From positions 55,918 through 119,917 of the forward strand of contig CAJTSJ010000003.1 in NCBI GenBank assembly GCA_910578785.1: DNA of 64,000 nucleotides. The letters are read 5' to 3'. Positions 36,051 to 43,426 of this stretch are shown here, in pieces; positions within the stretch are counted from its first letter, which is position 1; each line of letters opens with the position of its first letter. Below the pieces are notes generated by a model. The model did not search any database, was not told the DNA's origin, and was given only the letters and a program-made list of their open reading frames with translations. The stretch comes from an uncultured Muribaculum sp. GTDB lineage: Bacteria > Bacteroidota > Bacteroidia > Bacteroidales > Muribaculaceae. The position numbers and the translations under genes were made by a program.

Positions 36051-38135
36051 TTATTGTTTTAATGTCAGATGCACTTTAGAGCCGCGGCCTATGTTGGTGC
36101 CGGGAGCGAGCGACTGGGCCACCACGTAGCCGGATCCGGAGAACGATACATCGATTCCTATGGTCTCGAGCTTGTTGATGGCGTCGCGCAGGCTGTAGCC
36201 GATGACCGAAGGCACGTGTCCTTCTGAATTTTTGTGGTGGTTGACATAGTGCTTTACCCTGTCAATCCCATAGTCGTTGCGCAGACGGTTGATTTTGTTG
36301 TCCGACGAAGCGTACATGGTAGGCGGGGTGATGCTTTCCGGTGCGTCGTCGTGGTAGTCGGAGCTGTTTTCGAGCATTCCGCGCGAGTACATCTTCATGG
36401 CTATGTTTTTGAGCACGGTACCGCTTGTGCTGGCCGCTCCGAATCGGTTCTGGCGCGGACGGCAGGTCAGCACCACGCATGAGTAGAGCGGATTTTCGGC
36501 GGGGAAAAATCCGCAGAATGCCAGACGCTTCTTGCCGGTGTTGTAGGCTCCGTTCTCAATCATATAGCATGTTCCGGTCTTCCCGGCTATGCGCACCTTG
36601 TCGTTGCGGAGCATCTTTCCCGTGCCGTGGTCGCCCCATACCACGTTGGTGAGCATCATGCGCATAAGTTCCGCCGTCTTTGGGGTGCAGGCTGTGCCGT
36701 TGCCCATGTAGCTGATCGGCAGTATGGAGTCGATGGTCTCCGACTGGAGCTGTTCCACCAGCCGCGGACGCACGTAGATGCCGTTGTTGGCGATGGCGTT
36801 GTAGATGGAAAGGGTATAGATGGGCGGTATCTCGGTCGTGTAGCCGTAGCACATGCGCGACAATGCAATGCGTCCTCCTCTGTTGTTGGGAACGCTGTCG
36901 ATGCGCGGCGGACGTTCGCCGGCAATGCCGGTGTTCATCGGGTCGAGAAAACCGAGATTCTTAAGCCTTGTGTAGAATGCACCCGGATTTTCACCGTATT
37001 TCGAGGTGATTATCTTTGCCATACCGATGTTAGACGAACGTTCGATTACCTCCTTTACCGGCATTGAGGCTGTTGAGTGAGAGTCGGTTATGGGTCGCCC
37101 GCCGGCATATGCAAATGAGTGTCCGGTGGTGATCATCTGGTTCACGTCTTTCACAATACCGTCGTCGAGGGCTATCATCATCGACAGGGTCTTGACCACT
37201 GAGCCTGGTTCATATCCGAGCACAGCACGGTTCATACCCTCGATATATTCGTTGCCGTTGGGGCTCTTTTCGAGGTTGGATATGGCTTTGATGTTTCCTG
37301 TCTTTACCTCCATCAGCACGGCCACACCCCAGTCGGCGTCGCAGTCCATCAGTATATTGTTAAGCTCGTTCTCAACTATATCCTGCATCTTGATGTCGAT
37401 GGTGGTCTTGATGTTGTAGCCGGGAGTAGGGGGTATGTCGGTCCAGTTGACGATATTCTTTGTCAGCGGCACTTTCTTGGCCACACCCGGCTTGCCGTAA
37501 AGCATGGTGTCGAGGGCACGTTCAAGTCCTGATATGCCGTGGATTTCGCCGGTGATCGAGTCGATTCCCACACCTCCGATGCTTCGGCGTGCCATGGCTC
37601 CGTAGGGGTTGACACGGCGCATGATGGCTTCCTTTATCAGCCCGTTCTTGTTGGGGTTCTTGATGTTGAAGAATGGAAATGTCTTAAGGAGCTGGTACTG
37701 TTCATAAGAGAGGTTGCCCAGAAGCTTGAAGCTTCGCGGACGCTTGGACTTCTCTTTCGCCATAGGCTCCATCAATCGCTTTTTCCATCCCTTTGCGTCG
37801 CGTATGGGGAAGTGAAGGGCGAGGCTGTCGGCTATGCTGTCTACAGCAAGCAGGTAGCGGCCTTCGAGGAACCGTTCGCAGCGGAAGTCTATGCGGATGT
37901 TGTAGTAGCAGAGGTTGGTGGCGAGTATCTGGCCGTTATTCGACAGGATGTTTCCGCGTTCAGGTTTGACTACAACTACTTTTGACAGTTCGTCCATGGC
38001 CTTTTTGTTCCATTTCTCGGCCGACAGTACGCTGTTGTCAAGCGCTTTGTAGGCCACCCATCCGGAAAATGCGAACATGAGTATGATGACTGCTGAATAG
38101 CGGAGCAGGATTCGGGTGCGGTTTTCTTTTTTCAT
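36051..38135 (-). CDS. ftsI: FtsI-type penicillin-binding protein with one PASTA domain
   Basis: This 694-residue class B penicillin-binding protein has an N-terminal membrane helix (LRYSAVIILMFAFSGWVAYK) and a dimerisation region. The transpeptidase domain has PGSVVKTLSM (SXXK), RSSNIGMAK (SXN) and AGKTGTCYM (KTG). The last about 60 residues form a PASTA domain (HVPSVIGYSLRDAINKLETI, ending LTLKQ). It cross-links septal peptidoglycan with FtsW. A single C-terminal PASTA domain is common in Bacteroidota FtsI. It starts 14 bp after the ftsL-like gene. Confidence 0.94.
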   Translation of the reverse strand: MKKENRTRILLRYSAVIILMFAFSGWVAYKALDNSVLSAEKWNKKAMDELSKVVVVKPERGNILSNNGQILATNLCYYNIRIDFRCERFLEGRYLLAVDSIADSLALHFPIRDAKGWKKRLMEPMAKEKSKRPRSFKLLGNLSYEQYQLLKTFPFFNIKNPNKNGLIKEAIMRRVNPYGAMARRSIGGVGIDSITGEIHGISGLERALDTMLYGKPGVAKKVPLTKNIVNWTDIPPTPGYNIKTTIDIKMQDIVENELNNILMDCDADWGVAVLMEVKTGNIKAISNLEKSPNGNEYIEGMNRAVLGYEPGSVVKTLSMMIALDDGIVKDVNQMITTGHSFAYAGGRPITDSHSTASMPVKEVIERSSNIGMAKIITSKYGENPGAFYTRLKNLGFLDPMNTGIAGERPPRIDSVPNNRGGRIALSRMCYGYTTEIPPIYTLSIYNAIANNGIYVRPRLVEQLQSETIDSILPISYMGNGTACTPKTAELMRMMLTNVVWGDHGTGKMLRNDKVRIAGKTGTCYMIENGAYNTGKKRLAFCGFFPAENPLYSCVVLTCRPRQNRFGAASTSGTVLKNIAMKMYSRGMLENSSDYHDDAPESITPPTMYASSDNKINRLRNDYGIDRVKHYVNHHKNSEGHVPSVIGYSLRDAINKLETIGIDVSFSGSGYVVAQSLAPGTNIGRGSKVHLTLKQ

Positions 38136-38149
38136 TGCTCGGAGTGTGT

Positions 38150-38500
38150 TTATTTTTTAGACAATCTATAAGGCGGTTGGTCCTGGACCCGCAGGTTCAG
38201 GTGCATTGTGTCGACCATCTCCTGCATCGACGATTCGCGTATGCGGCTCATGTAGGTGCTTTTTACGCGTATGCGTTCGGTCTCGACTATTTCGAGTTCC
38301 TGCTCGAGGGCCCGTATCTGTTCCATGCGTGTGAGGCATTGGTAGCGGTTGGTGATGTATATCATGACCATGACTACGGCTATGAGCACGGCCAGCCAGT
38401 GTCTTCTGAAAAAGTCAATGGAAAGCAGTCTTCCGTGCAGTGCGCGGAGGATAAAATTGTCTTTTTTCTTCTTTTTGGCTTTTGTGTAGACTGCCGACAT
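38150..38500 (-). CDS. ftsL: FtsL-like cell division protein
   Basis: This 116-residue bitopic protein has a basic N-terminus (KAKKKKKD), one membrane helix (HWLAVLIAVVMVMIYITN) and a periplasmic coiled coil (RMEQIRALEQELEIVETERI). Sequence identity in this family is weak; size, topology and position between rsmH and ftsI support FtsL. It would form a complex with FtsQ to recruit FtsW and FtsI. Confidence 0.85.
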   Translation of the reverse strand: MSAVYTKAKKKKKDNFILRALHGRLLSIDFFRRHWLAVLIAVVMVMIYITNRYQCLTRMEQIRALEQELEIVETERIRVKSTYMSRIRESSMQEMVDTMHLNLRVQDQPPYRLSKK

Positions 38501-38562
38501 ATTCTTTTATTGACGCTTTTTGGGGTGTAATTGATTGGGTTGTTGTTTGATTGACACTCTCG

Positions 38563-39477
38563 TTACTGCGGTGGCAGCTTTTCGGCTATACGGAGTTTGG
38601 CGCTTCTCGAACGCGGATTGCGTTCTACCTCCTCGTCCGTCGGCACAATGGGTTTGTTTGTCAGCAACTTGAACGGCGACAGGTTGCGCCCGAAGAAGTC
38701 CTGCTTCACTTCGCCTTCGAGGTTGCCGCTTCGCATGAAGTTTTTCACCAGCCGGTCTTCAAGCGAGTGGTATGTGATGACGGCCAGGCGTCCGCCGGGT
38801 TTGAGAATTTCGAGCGACTGGCGCAGAAAGTCCGACAGAGCGTCTATTTCGCCGTTGACTTCAATTCGTAGCGCCTGGAACACCTGTGCCAGCTCCTTTT
38901 TCTCTTTTCTGCGGTCAATCAGCGGGTTGACCACGGCCAGAAGCTGTTCTACGGTGGTGATAGGCTCGGTCTGCCGGGCTTTGACTATGGCCGACGCTAT
39001 CTTTCTGGCGTTTTTAAGCTCGCCGTATAATGAAAATATTTTCGACAGTTCCTGTTCCGTGTAGTTTTCGATATACCAGGAGGCAGGGCGCGAGGCGCGT
39101 CGGTTCATGCGCATGTCGAGCGGGCCGTCCCAGCGGAATGAAAATCCTCTTTCCGGATCGTCGAAATGATGGAACGATACACCTAAATCGGCCAGTATGC
39201 CGTCCACTCCGTCCACTCCATAATAGCGCATGAAGTTTTTGATGAAACGGAAGTTGCTGTATACAAATGTAAATCTTGAGTCGTCTATGGCGTTCTTTTG
39301 GGCATCTATGTCCTGGTCGAAGCTGTAGAGTCTGCCCTCCGGACCGAGTTCGTTTATTATGGCGCGTGAGTGGCCTCCTCCTCCGAAAGTCACGTCGACA
39401 TACGTCCCATCGGCCTGAATATTAAGGCCTTTGAGCGTCGGTTCAAGTAGGGCGGGTATGTGGTATATCTCTTCCAT
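38563..39477 (-). CDS. rsmH: 16S rRNA (cytosine N4) methyltransferase
   Basis: This 304-residue protein begins with IYHIPALLEPTLKGLNIQ and has VDVTFGGGGHSRAIINELG (SAM-binding), GVDGILADLGVSFHHFDDPE, RGFSFRWDGPLDMRMNR and GGRLAVITYHSLEDRLVKNF, all RsmH hallmarks. It methylates N4 of a cytidine in the 16S rRNA P-site region. It is the first gene of the dcw run here; mraZ, usually just upstream in this cluster, is absent from the next 246 bp. Confidence 0.96.
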   Translation of the reverse strand: MEEIYHIPALLEPTLKGLNIQADGTYVDVTFGGGGHSRAIINELGPEGRLYSFDQDIDAQKNAIDDSRFTFVYSNFRFIKNFMRYYGVDGVDGILADLGVSFHHFDDPERGFSFRWDGPLDMRMNRRASRPASWYIENYTEQELSKIFSLYGELKNARKIASAIVKARQTEPITTVEQLLAVVNPLIDRRKEKKELAQVFQALRIEVNGEIDALSDFLRQSLEILKPGGRLAVITYHSLEDRLVKNFMRSGNLEGEVKQDFFGRNLSPFKLLTNKPIVPTDEEVERNPRSRSAKLRIAEKLPPQ

Positions 39478-39499
39478 TGACGGCAGTGTATTTAGGTTG

Positions 39500-39507
39500 T
39501 AAAGTTA
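39500..39507 (-). promoter_or_regulatory. Possible -7 element upstream of rsmH
   Basis: The minus strand reads TAACTTTA, one base off TAnnTTTG, 22 bp upstream of the rsmH ATG. The 39478-39723 gap otherwise shows AT-rich sequence and no open frame. A promoter for the dcw operon is expected here, but this match is weak. Confidence 0.3.
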
Positions 39508-39723
39508 GCGAATTTTCTTATAATTTACATACGAAAATTTTATCTTTTTTTGCCGTGTCCGTAAGTTTTTTGTCAGGATTCTTTCGGGGGAAGTCTGTTT
39601 AGGTGGAGAAACCGTTATAATCGATTGGCATACTGTCGGATATAATGAAATTCGACCCCCCGGTGAGGGAGCTTCGGACAAAATAGTTTACAAATGTAAA
39701 TTTTAACATCTCCCTGTGCTCTG

Positions 39724-40413
39724 TCAGACGTTCGGGCAGATGAGGTCGGCGAGTATTTTTATGCCCACTGAAGCCGGCTCCTTGATTACGATTACGCCCG
39801 GAGGCACCTCGGCCGGATTCGGGTCGATATAATAGACAGGCACTCCGTGGCGAACGTAGTTAAGCAGTCCGGCCGCCGGATATACGTTGAGCGATGTGCC
39901 GATGACTACGAATATGTCGGCCTGCTCCACAAGCTCCATAGCTGGCTCTATGTTAGGCACCGACTCCTGAAAAAAGACTATGTGCGGCCTGACGTGGTGG
40001 CCGTCGATTATAGTGTCGGGAGTAGTGTCAAGTTCTTCAGGTTTAAGCTGATACACTTTCGTGTCATCGTCGGTTGCGCGCACCTTCATCAGCTCGCCGT
40101 GAAGGTGGAGCACATGGCTGCTGCCTGCACGCTCGTGAAGGTCGTCGACGTTTTGGGTTATGATGTATGTATCGTATTGCTTTTCAAGTTCCACGAGAGC
40201 AGTATGCCCCGCGTTAGGCTTCGCTTTGATTAGTTCGTGACGGCGCTTGTTGTAGAATTCATGCACCAGTGCCGGATTCTTTCTGAATCCGTAGGCGCTT
40301 GCCACCTCCATCACGGGATATTCTTCCCATAGTCCGCCGCTGTCGCGGAACGTCTTGATGCCGCTTTCCGCGCTCATGCCGGCTCCGGTCGAAATGACTA
40401 ATTTCTTTTTCAT
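39724..40413 (-). CDS. cobB: Sirtuin NAD-dependent protein deacylase (CobB-like, lacks zinc cysteines)
   Basis: This 229-residue protein has GAGMSAESGIKTFRDSGGLW (NAD binding), TQNVDDLHERAG and the catalytic His in HLHGE (His 105). GTSLNVYPAAGLL follows. FYNKRRHEL puts Tyr 54 and Arg 57 in the Y-X2-R arrangement that in SIRT5 and CobB favours succinyl- or malonyl-lysine removal. The segment between the catalytic His and RPHIVFFQE has no cysteines, so the usual zinc-binding Cys4 site is missing. I recall this as common in Bacteroidales sirtuins. The gene is monocistronic. Confidence 0.9.
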   Translation of the reverse strand: MKKKLVISTGAGMSAESGIKTFRDSGGLWEEYPVMEVASAYGFRKNPALVHEFYNKRRHELIKAKPNAGHTALVELEKQYDTYIITQNVDDLHERAGSSHVLHLHGELMKVRATDDDTKVYQLKPEELDTTPDTIIDGHHVRPHIVFFQESVPNIEPAMELVEQADIFVVIGTSLNVYPAAGLLNYVRHGVPVYYIDPNPAEVPPGVIVIKEPASVGIKILADLICPNV

Positions 40414-40521
40414 TGTCAGTGTCTTTTATGCTGTTTACTGGGTCTGGTCGCCTCCATGCATAAACAACGCATTTGTCGCTTACATAGATTATCTCTATTT
40501 GTTAATTGTCGGCGATATCTG

Positions 40522-40529
40522 CAAATGTA
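40522..40529 (-). promoter_or_regulatory. Candidate promoter for the sirtuin gene
   Basis: The minus strand reads TACATTTG (TAnnTTTG match) with TTTC 20 nt upstream as a near -33 box. The leader before the sirtuin ATG would be about 100 nt. Confidence 0.45.
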
Positions 40530-40576
40530 ACAATTAAATTATGTGAGCGGAAAGAATTCGGGATAAAAATAGGTAT

Positions 40577-40644
40577 AAAAAAAAATTACTCGTCATCACG
40601 ACGAATAATCTTCTTAACCTTAAATCTAATACCATGAAAAACAC
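40577..40644 (-). ncRNA. Short-RNA unit, copy 1: promoter, conserved leader, terminator hairpin
   Basis: On the minus strand a -7 box TACCTTTG (40649-40656) is followed at once by a 32-nt segment (40645 down to 40614, beginning TGTGTTTTTCATGGTATTAG) that is identical in copy 2 at 58447-58478. A 10-bp hairpin with one G-U pair (40585-40609) and a run of T residues come next. The predicted transcript is about 68 nt. It contains an ATG opening (MVLDLRL...), so a tiny peptide is possible, but the frames of the two copies diverge at the hairpin. No downstream gene is served. I read it as a small RNA or an attenuated orphan leader. Confidence 0.6.
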
Positions 40645-40665
40645 ATTGCAAAGGTAGTGCTTTTT

Positions 40666-40679
40666 ATGTTATATAACAT
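40666..40679. promoter_or_regulatory. Perfect 14-bp palindrome in the copy-1 RNA promoter
   Basis: ATGTTATATAACAT is a perfect palindrome located where the spacer and -33 region of the copy-1 short-RNA promoter should be. It could be an operator for a dimeric regulator. It is AT-rich, so chance is not excluded. No equivalent palindrome lies at the copy-2 promoter. Confidence 0.3.
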
Positions 40680-40903
40680 ACTTTTTGAACAAAAAAATCA
40701 CTCTGATTAACATTAATTAGCAAATGAGTGTATTTTTGCCCTTTATTTCCGCATCACACCATCCTTATGTCGTGAGTCTGCGGCGCGTCTTCCCTGTAGG
40801 CGACCGGAGAGCCGGTCATTATGGTTAACTCCTCGATAAAGCCCGCCAAGGGCATTCGTGGGGATCCGCCAAGACCCCCGAACCCTCAACCACGTCGGAG
40901 ACG

Positions 40904-41128
40904 TTACGCCACATTGCGGCCCTTTCGGGCCAAGCTATTTGTAGCCGTAAGGTGAGCCGCAGGCGAACCTTACGGGCAACAGTTACCGTACATAGTTGGC
41001 GCTCCGCTTGCGAGAGCGCCTCTATAGTAGCACCCTCGCAGGCGAGGTGCACGTCTCTGTTATATCGCAGTCACACGGGGTTCGCATCCGCTCACCCCGC
41101 GCTACAAATAGCACCGCCCTCCGGGCGT
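40904..41128. repeat. GC-rich structured repeat, copy A (REP/BIME-like)
   Basis: This about 225-bp element is closely repeated at 42110-42330. It is bounded by exact 12-bp inverted repeats GCTATTTGTAGC (40934-40945) and GCTACAAATAGC (41101-41112), with small hairpins outside (GGCCCTTTCGGGCC and CGCCCTCCGGGCG). Inside are several stem-loops: GCCGTAAGGT / ACCTTACGGGC, GGCGCTC / GAGCGCC and GCACCTCGC / GCGAGGGTGC. The GTAG next to a palindrome recalls REP elements. Upstream, 40770-40903 is also GC-rich and hairpin-prone (GACCGGAGAGCCGGTC at 40802-40817). The tail 41145-41176 resembles repeats at the right edge of the window. It is not coding. Confidence 0.85.
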
Positions 41129-41194
41129 AATACACCTGAAACGCGGGGGTTAACATGTCATGCATCACTTACGCATACATAACTTTTAAAATTT

Positions 41195-41650
41195 TTAACT
41201 ATCGCCAGATTTCTGTGAGAATTCTAATGAAGAAAAAGAGTTGCAGAAATGGGTTTCAATAGAAATGGATTTTTCAAATCCGCTATAGTTATTGTAAAAC
41301 TGAATCATTAGTTTGTTTCCGCTTAATCTGGAAATACTCACAAATTCAGGAATCTCGATTTTATTGGAGTTTGGAAACATATATTCTGACGATTTTCCAT
41401 CAAAATATTCTATCGAGCAAATATCGAATTCCATATTACATTCAAATGTATATATGCCTCCATGTGTGGGTATATTAAATTTCTTTCCGGATTGCCAATG
41501 CTCACTGGTCTCAATAAGTGTCCATTTCATCGACGGAAAGCCTTCTCCTTCTTTATCATCTTTACATGAAGGTATAATAGCCATGAATAAGAGTAACATG
41601 CCTGCAATAGATAATATGCGAGCTGTTTTAATCGTATTAAGTCTGTTCAT
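41195..41650 (-). CDS. Small lipoprotein, unknown function
   Basis: The 151-residue product from the preferred ATG has a signal peptide ending in a lipobox (MAIIPSC), then a Lys/Asp/Glu-rich linker (KDDKEGEG) and a short, probably all-beta domain (MKWTLIETSEHWQSGKKFNI, THGGIYTFECNMEFDICSIE). The frame stays open ten codons upstream, but that would put the signal peptide internally. I do not recognise the family; the pattern resembles the BACON-like small beta domains common in Bacteroidota lipoproteins. It is AT-rich and sits between GC-rich repeat copies A and C/B, suggesting an accessory gene. Confidence 0.65.
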   Translation of the reverse strand: MNRLNTIKTARILSIAGMLLLFMAIIPSCKDDKEGEGFPSMKWTLIETSEHWQSGKKFNIPTHGGIYTFECNMEFDICSIEYFDGKSSEYMFPNSNKIEIPEFVSISRLSGNKLMIQFYNNYSGFEKSISIETHFCNSFSSLEFSQKSGDS

Positions 41651-41784
41651 TTTGTCTATTGTCTTGATAATATTGAACATTGGTTGTTATATTTAAAATT
41701 ACTGCCACCTACAGACTCACTACCTTCGTTTCCGGTTGAATCGTCCTTCCCGGCTGTATTTCCCCCTGTCGGTTTCGGGGCCAA

Positions 41785-41820
41785 GCTGTTTGTAGCCGTA
41801 AGGAGAGCCGAGGCGAAACG
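41785..41820. repeat. GC-rich structured repeat, partial copy C
   Basis: GCTGTTTGTAGC followed by CGTAAGGAGAGCCGAGGCGA matches the left end of repeat copies A and B, with one base changed in the 12-bp terminal repeat. The rest of the element is missing. It lies in the upstream region of the small lipoprotein gene and would be in its leader if the box at 41837 is used. Confidence 0.7.
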
Positions 41821-41836
41821 GGTCAATGTGTAGTTA

Positions 41837-41844
41837 CAAATATA
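41837..41844 (-). promoter_or_regulatory. Candidate promoter for the 41195-41650 lipoprotein gene
   Basis: The minus strand reads TATATTTG with TTGC 19 nt upstream. The transcript would carry a leader of about 180 nt containing the partial repeat copy C. Confidence 0.35.
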
Positions 41845-42109
41845 TTTAAATCTTAATAGATATGCAATTAAATAGTAATTGTTTATTGCGGTTTACAGGG
41901 TCAAATGATTAAATTTATATCGGTCAAATGTCTAATAGAGATTATTTATGGTGGACAACGGGTGGACATTCATCAAGTCTTTAATTAACTTAAGCATCAC
42001 ATAATAAGCGGATTGTTCATTTTACTAAAATTACAAAGGTAGACAATAGGAGTACAGGAGCCTTGCCGTCTGCCTACTTGTGCATCCATCGTTACACACC
42101 ACATGTGCA

Positions 42110-42330
42110 TTACGCCACATTGCGGTCCTTTCGGGCCGGGCTATTTGTAGCCGTAAAGTGAGCCGTAGGCGAACCTTACGGGCAATCGTTCCCGACCATC
42201 ATCGGCGCTCCGCTTGCGAGAGCGCCTTTATAGCCGCACCCTCGCAGGCGGGGTGCACGGCTCTGTTTTCGCTCCACACGGGGTTCGCATCCGCTCACCC
42301 CGCGCTACAAATAGCACCGCCCTCCGGGCG
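42110..42330. repeat. GC-rich structured repeat, copy B (REP/BIME-like)
   Basis: This is the second full copy of the element at 40904-41128, in the same orientation. It has the same 12-bp inverted ends (42140-42151 and 42304-42315), the same flanking TTACGCCACATTGCGG and the same internal hairpins with scattered substitutions. Copies A and B are direct repeats bracketing about 1 kb that contains the small lipoprotein gene. Confidence 0.85.
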
Positions 42331-42361
42331 ACTCCGCGATACAGCAAGAATGTGAAGCTAG

Positions 42362-42667
42362 TTAAGCAATATATTCAAACAGGAGATTTAATGCTAATAT
42401 TATGGTTGTCAATGATGTCAGAATGCACCAGGGAAGCATTTTTTTCATCATTGAATGTTTTACGTGTCTTTTGGGGGATTGGTCTTTGCTTTGATTATGC
42501 TCACTAAATCCTATTTTCAAAATAAAAAATAAGGATATTCCAATTGAGAATGAACCTAAATAATGAGCCATAACTGGCGACAATAATCTAAAAGTAGATT
42601 GTACAGATAGAAGCAATATCAATATAGAAAAGAAACTAAACCAAAGCGTAAAACTAATTTTTCGCAT
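42362..42667 (-). CDS. Small membrane protein of accessory cassette 1, unknown function
   Basis: The 101-residue product starts at an ATG overlapping the upstream lipoprotein stop (TAATG), which decides the start. It has three hydrophobic helices (about residues 5-22, 34-52 and 77-98), with a polar loop HNQSKDQSPKRHVKH between the second and third. The segment MLPWCILTS resembles ILPWFMLEM in the larger membrane protein of cassette 2 (61903-62550), in the same place after a basic loop. It may be a shortened relative. Translational coupling suggests it works with the lipoprotein, for example as membrane partner or immunity protein; that is speculation. Confidence 0.65.
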   Translation of the reverse strand: MRKISFTLWFSFFSILILLLSVQSTFRLLSPVMAHYLGSFSIGISLFFILKIGFSEHNQSKDQSPKRHVKHSMMKKMLPWCILTSLTTIILALNLLFEYIA

Positions 42668-43353
42668 TATCCACAATATATTGTCGATGCAACACTCCAT
42701 AAAACCCCAAATGCTAATGAACTTCCTCCGGACGGTACGGATAGAGCCCATGCTATCTCCCAACCTAATACAGCCATAGCTCCATTACATGCAATGGCTA
42801 TCAGTTGTTTATTATTTACAGAATAAGTATCGGTCGCTGTGATAATATTATTTTCAGGATTATAATTAACAGAAAATAGTGGAGTATTATTACTATTGCA
42901 AATTGTATAGTTATTATCCCCATTATCTTCCATAACTATGATTTTGGGCGCTACATTACTTTTTTCATATATGGAATAGTATGCACATGCAGTCGTTTTC
43001 CCAGAGTCGCTTTTGACCATTTGGGCAATCATTCCGGTACTATTATCGATATACTCGCAGGCACTTGCCAAATCCCATGATATATTTCCTGTAGATGAAT
43101 CTCTACCTATTGAATCTATAATATCAGATATGTTGGTGTCTGAACGTGAATATGATTTAGAATTTAAAAATTCAAGAAAATCGATATTTATATCGGAAGC
43201 TTCAATTTGTTTATATCGAACTTTCTGTGTTTCCAATTCTTCCAAATTAAAATTGGATGAGCCAGAATTACATGCGAATATAAAGATTAAAAATACACAG
43301 GATGTAAATAATATCGATAATAGAGTTCTTGTTTTAAGAAAATGATGTTCCAT
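42667..43353 (-). CDS. Lipoprotein of cassette 1 with hydrophobic Gly/Ala/Ser-rich C-terminus
   Basis: The 228-residue product starts at the ATG giving a proper lipoprotein signal (FLIFIFAC). A polar middle region follows (LEELETQKVRYKQIEAS, DIIDSIGRDSSTGNISWDLA), then a beta-rich stretch. The last about 45 residues are hydrophobic and small: ACNGAMAVLGWEIAWALS, VPSGGSSLAFGVLWS and a final TIYCG, bounded by two Cys. This tail looks like a bacteriocin core or a membrane-inserting hairpin. I know no named family. The gene is AT-rich and follows the DUF3244 gene by 73 bp, sharing its promoter. Confidence 0.65.
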   Translation of the reverse strand: MEHHFLKTRTLLSILFTSCVFLIFIFACNSGSSNFNLEELETQKVRYKQIEASDINIDFLEFLNSKSYSRSDTNISDIIDSIGRDSSTGNISWDLASACEYIDNSTGMIAQMVKSDSGKTTACAYYSIYEKSNVAPKIIVMEDNGDNNYTICNSNNTPLFSVNYNPENNIITATDTYSVNNKQLIAIACNGAMAVLGWEIAWALSVPSGGSSLAFGVLWSVASTIYCG

Positions 43354-43426
43354 AAATGTAATTAGGTTTTTAATTGTTAATAATGATGGTTGTTTGATAA
43401 GGAGAGGGGTGGTAGGATTGGGTGGC

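Larger units (their letters stand above)
41651..42109. other. AT-rich intergenic region with a partial repeat
   Basis: This stretch holds the partial GC-rich repeat copy C near its left end, two TAnnTTTG-type boxes on the minus strand (41837-41844 and 42034-42041) and otherwise AT-rich sequence. The longest minus-strand frame with an ATG that I see here is about 21 codons and looks random. No other feature is supported. Confidence 0.5.

Noticed and set aside
39560..39680. Possible mraZ remnant before rsmH
   Set aside because: No frame of useful length and no MraZ-like motif can be read on either strand.
40825..41182. Open frames on both strands within repeat copy A, with a similar frame in copy B (42080-42355)
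   Set aside because: The two plus-strand translations resemble each other (ending GFASAHPALQIAPPSGR), but this follows from the DNA repeat. The frames have no good starts, no promoter, and the DNA is full of palindromes.
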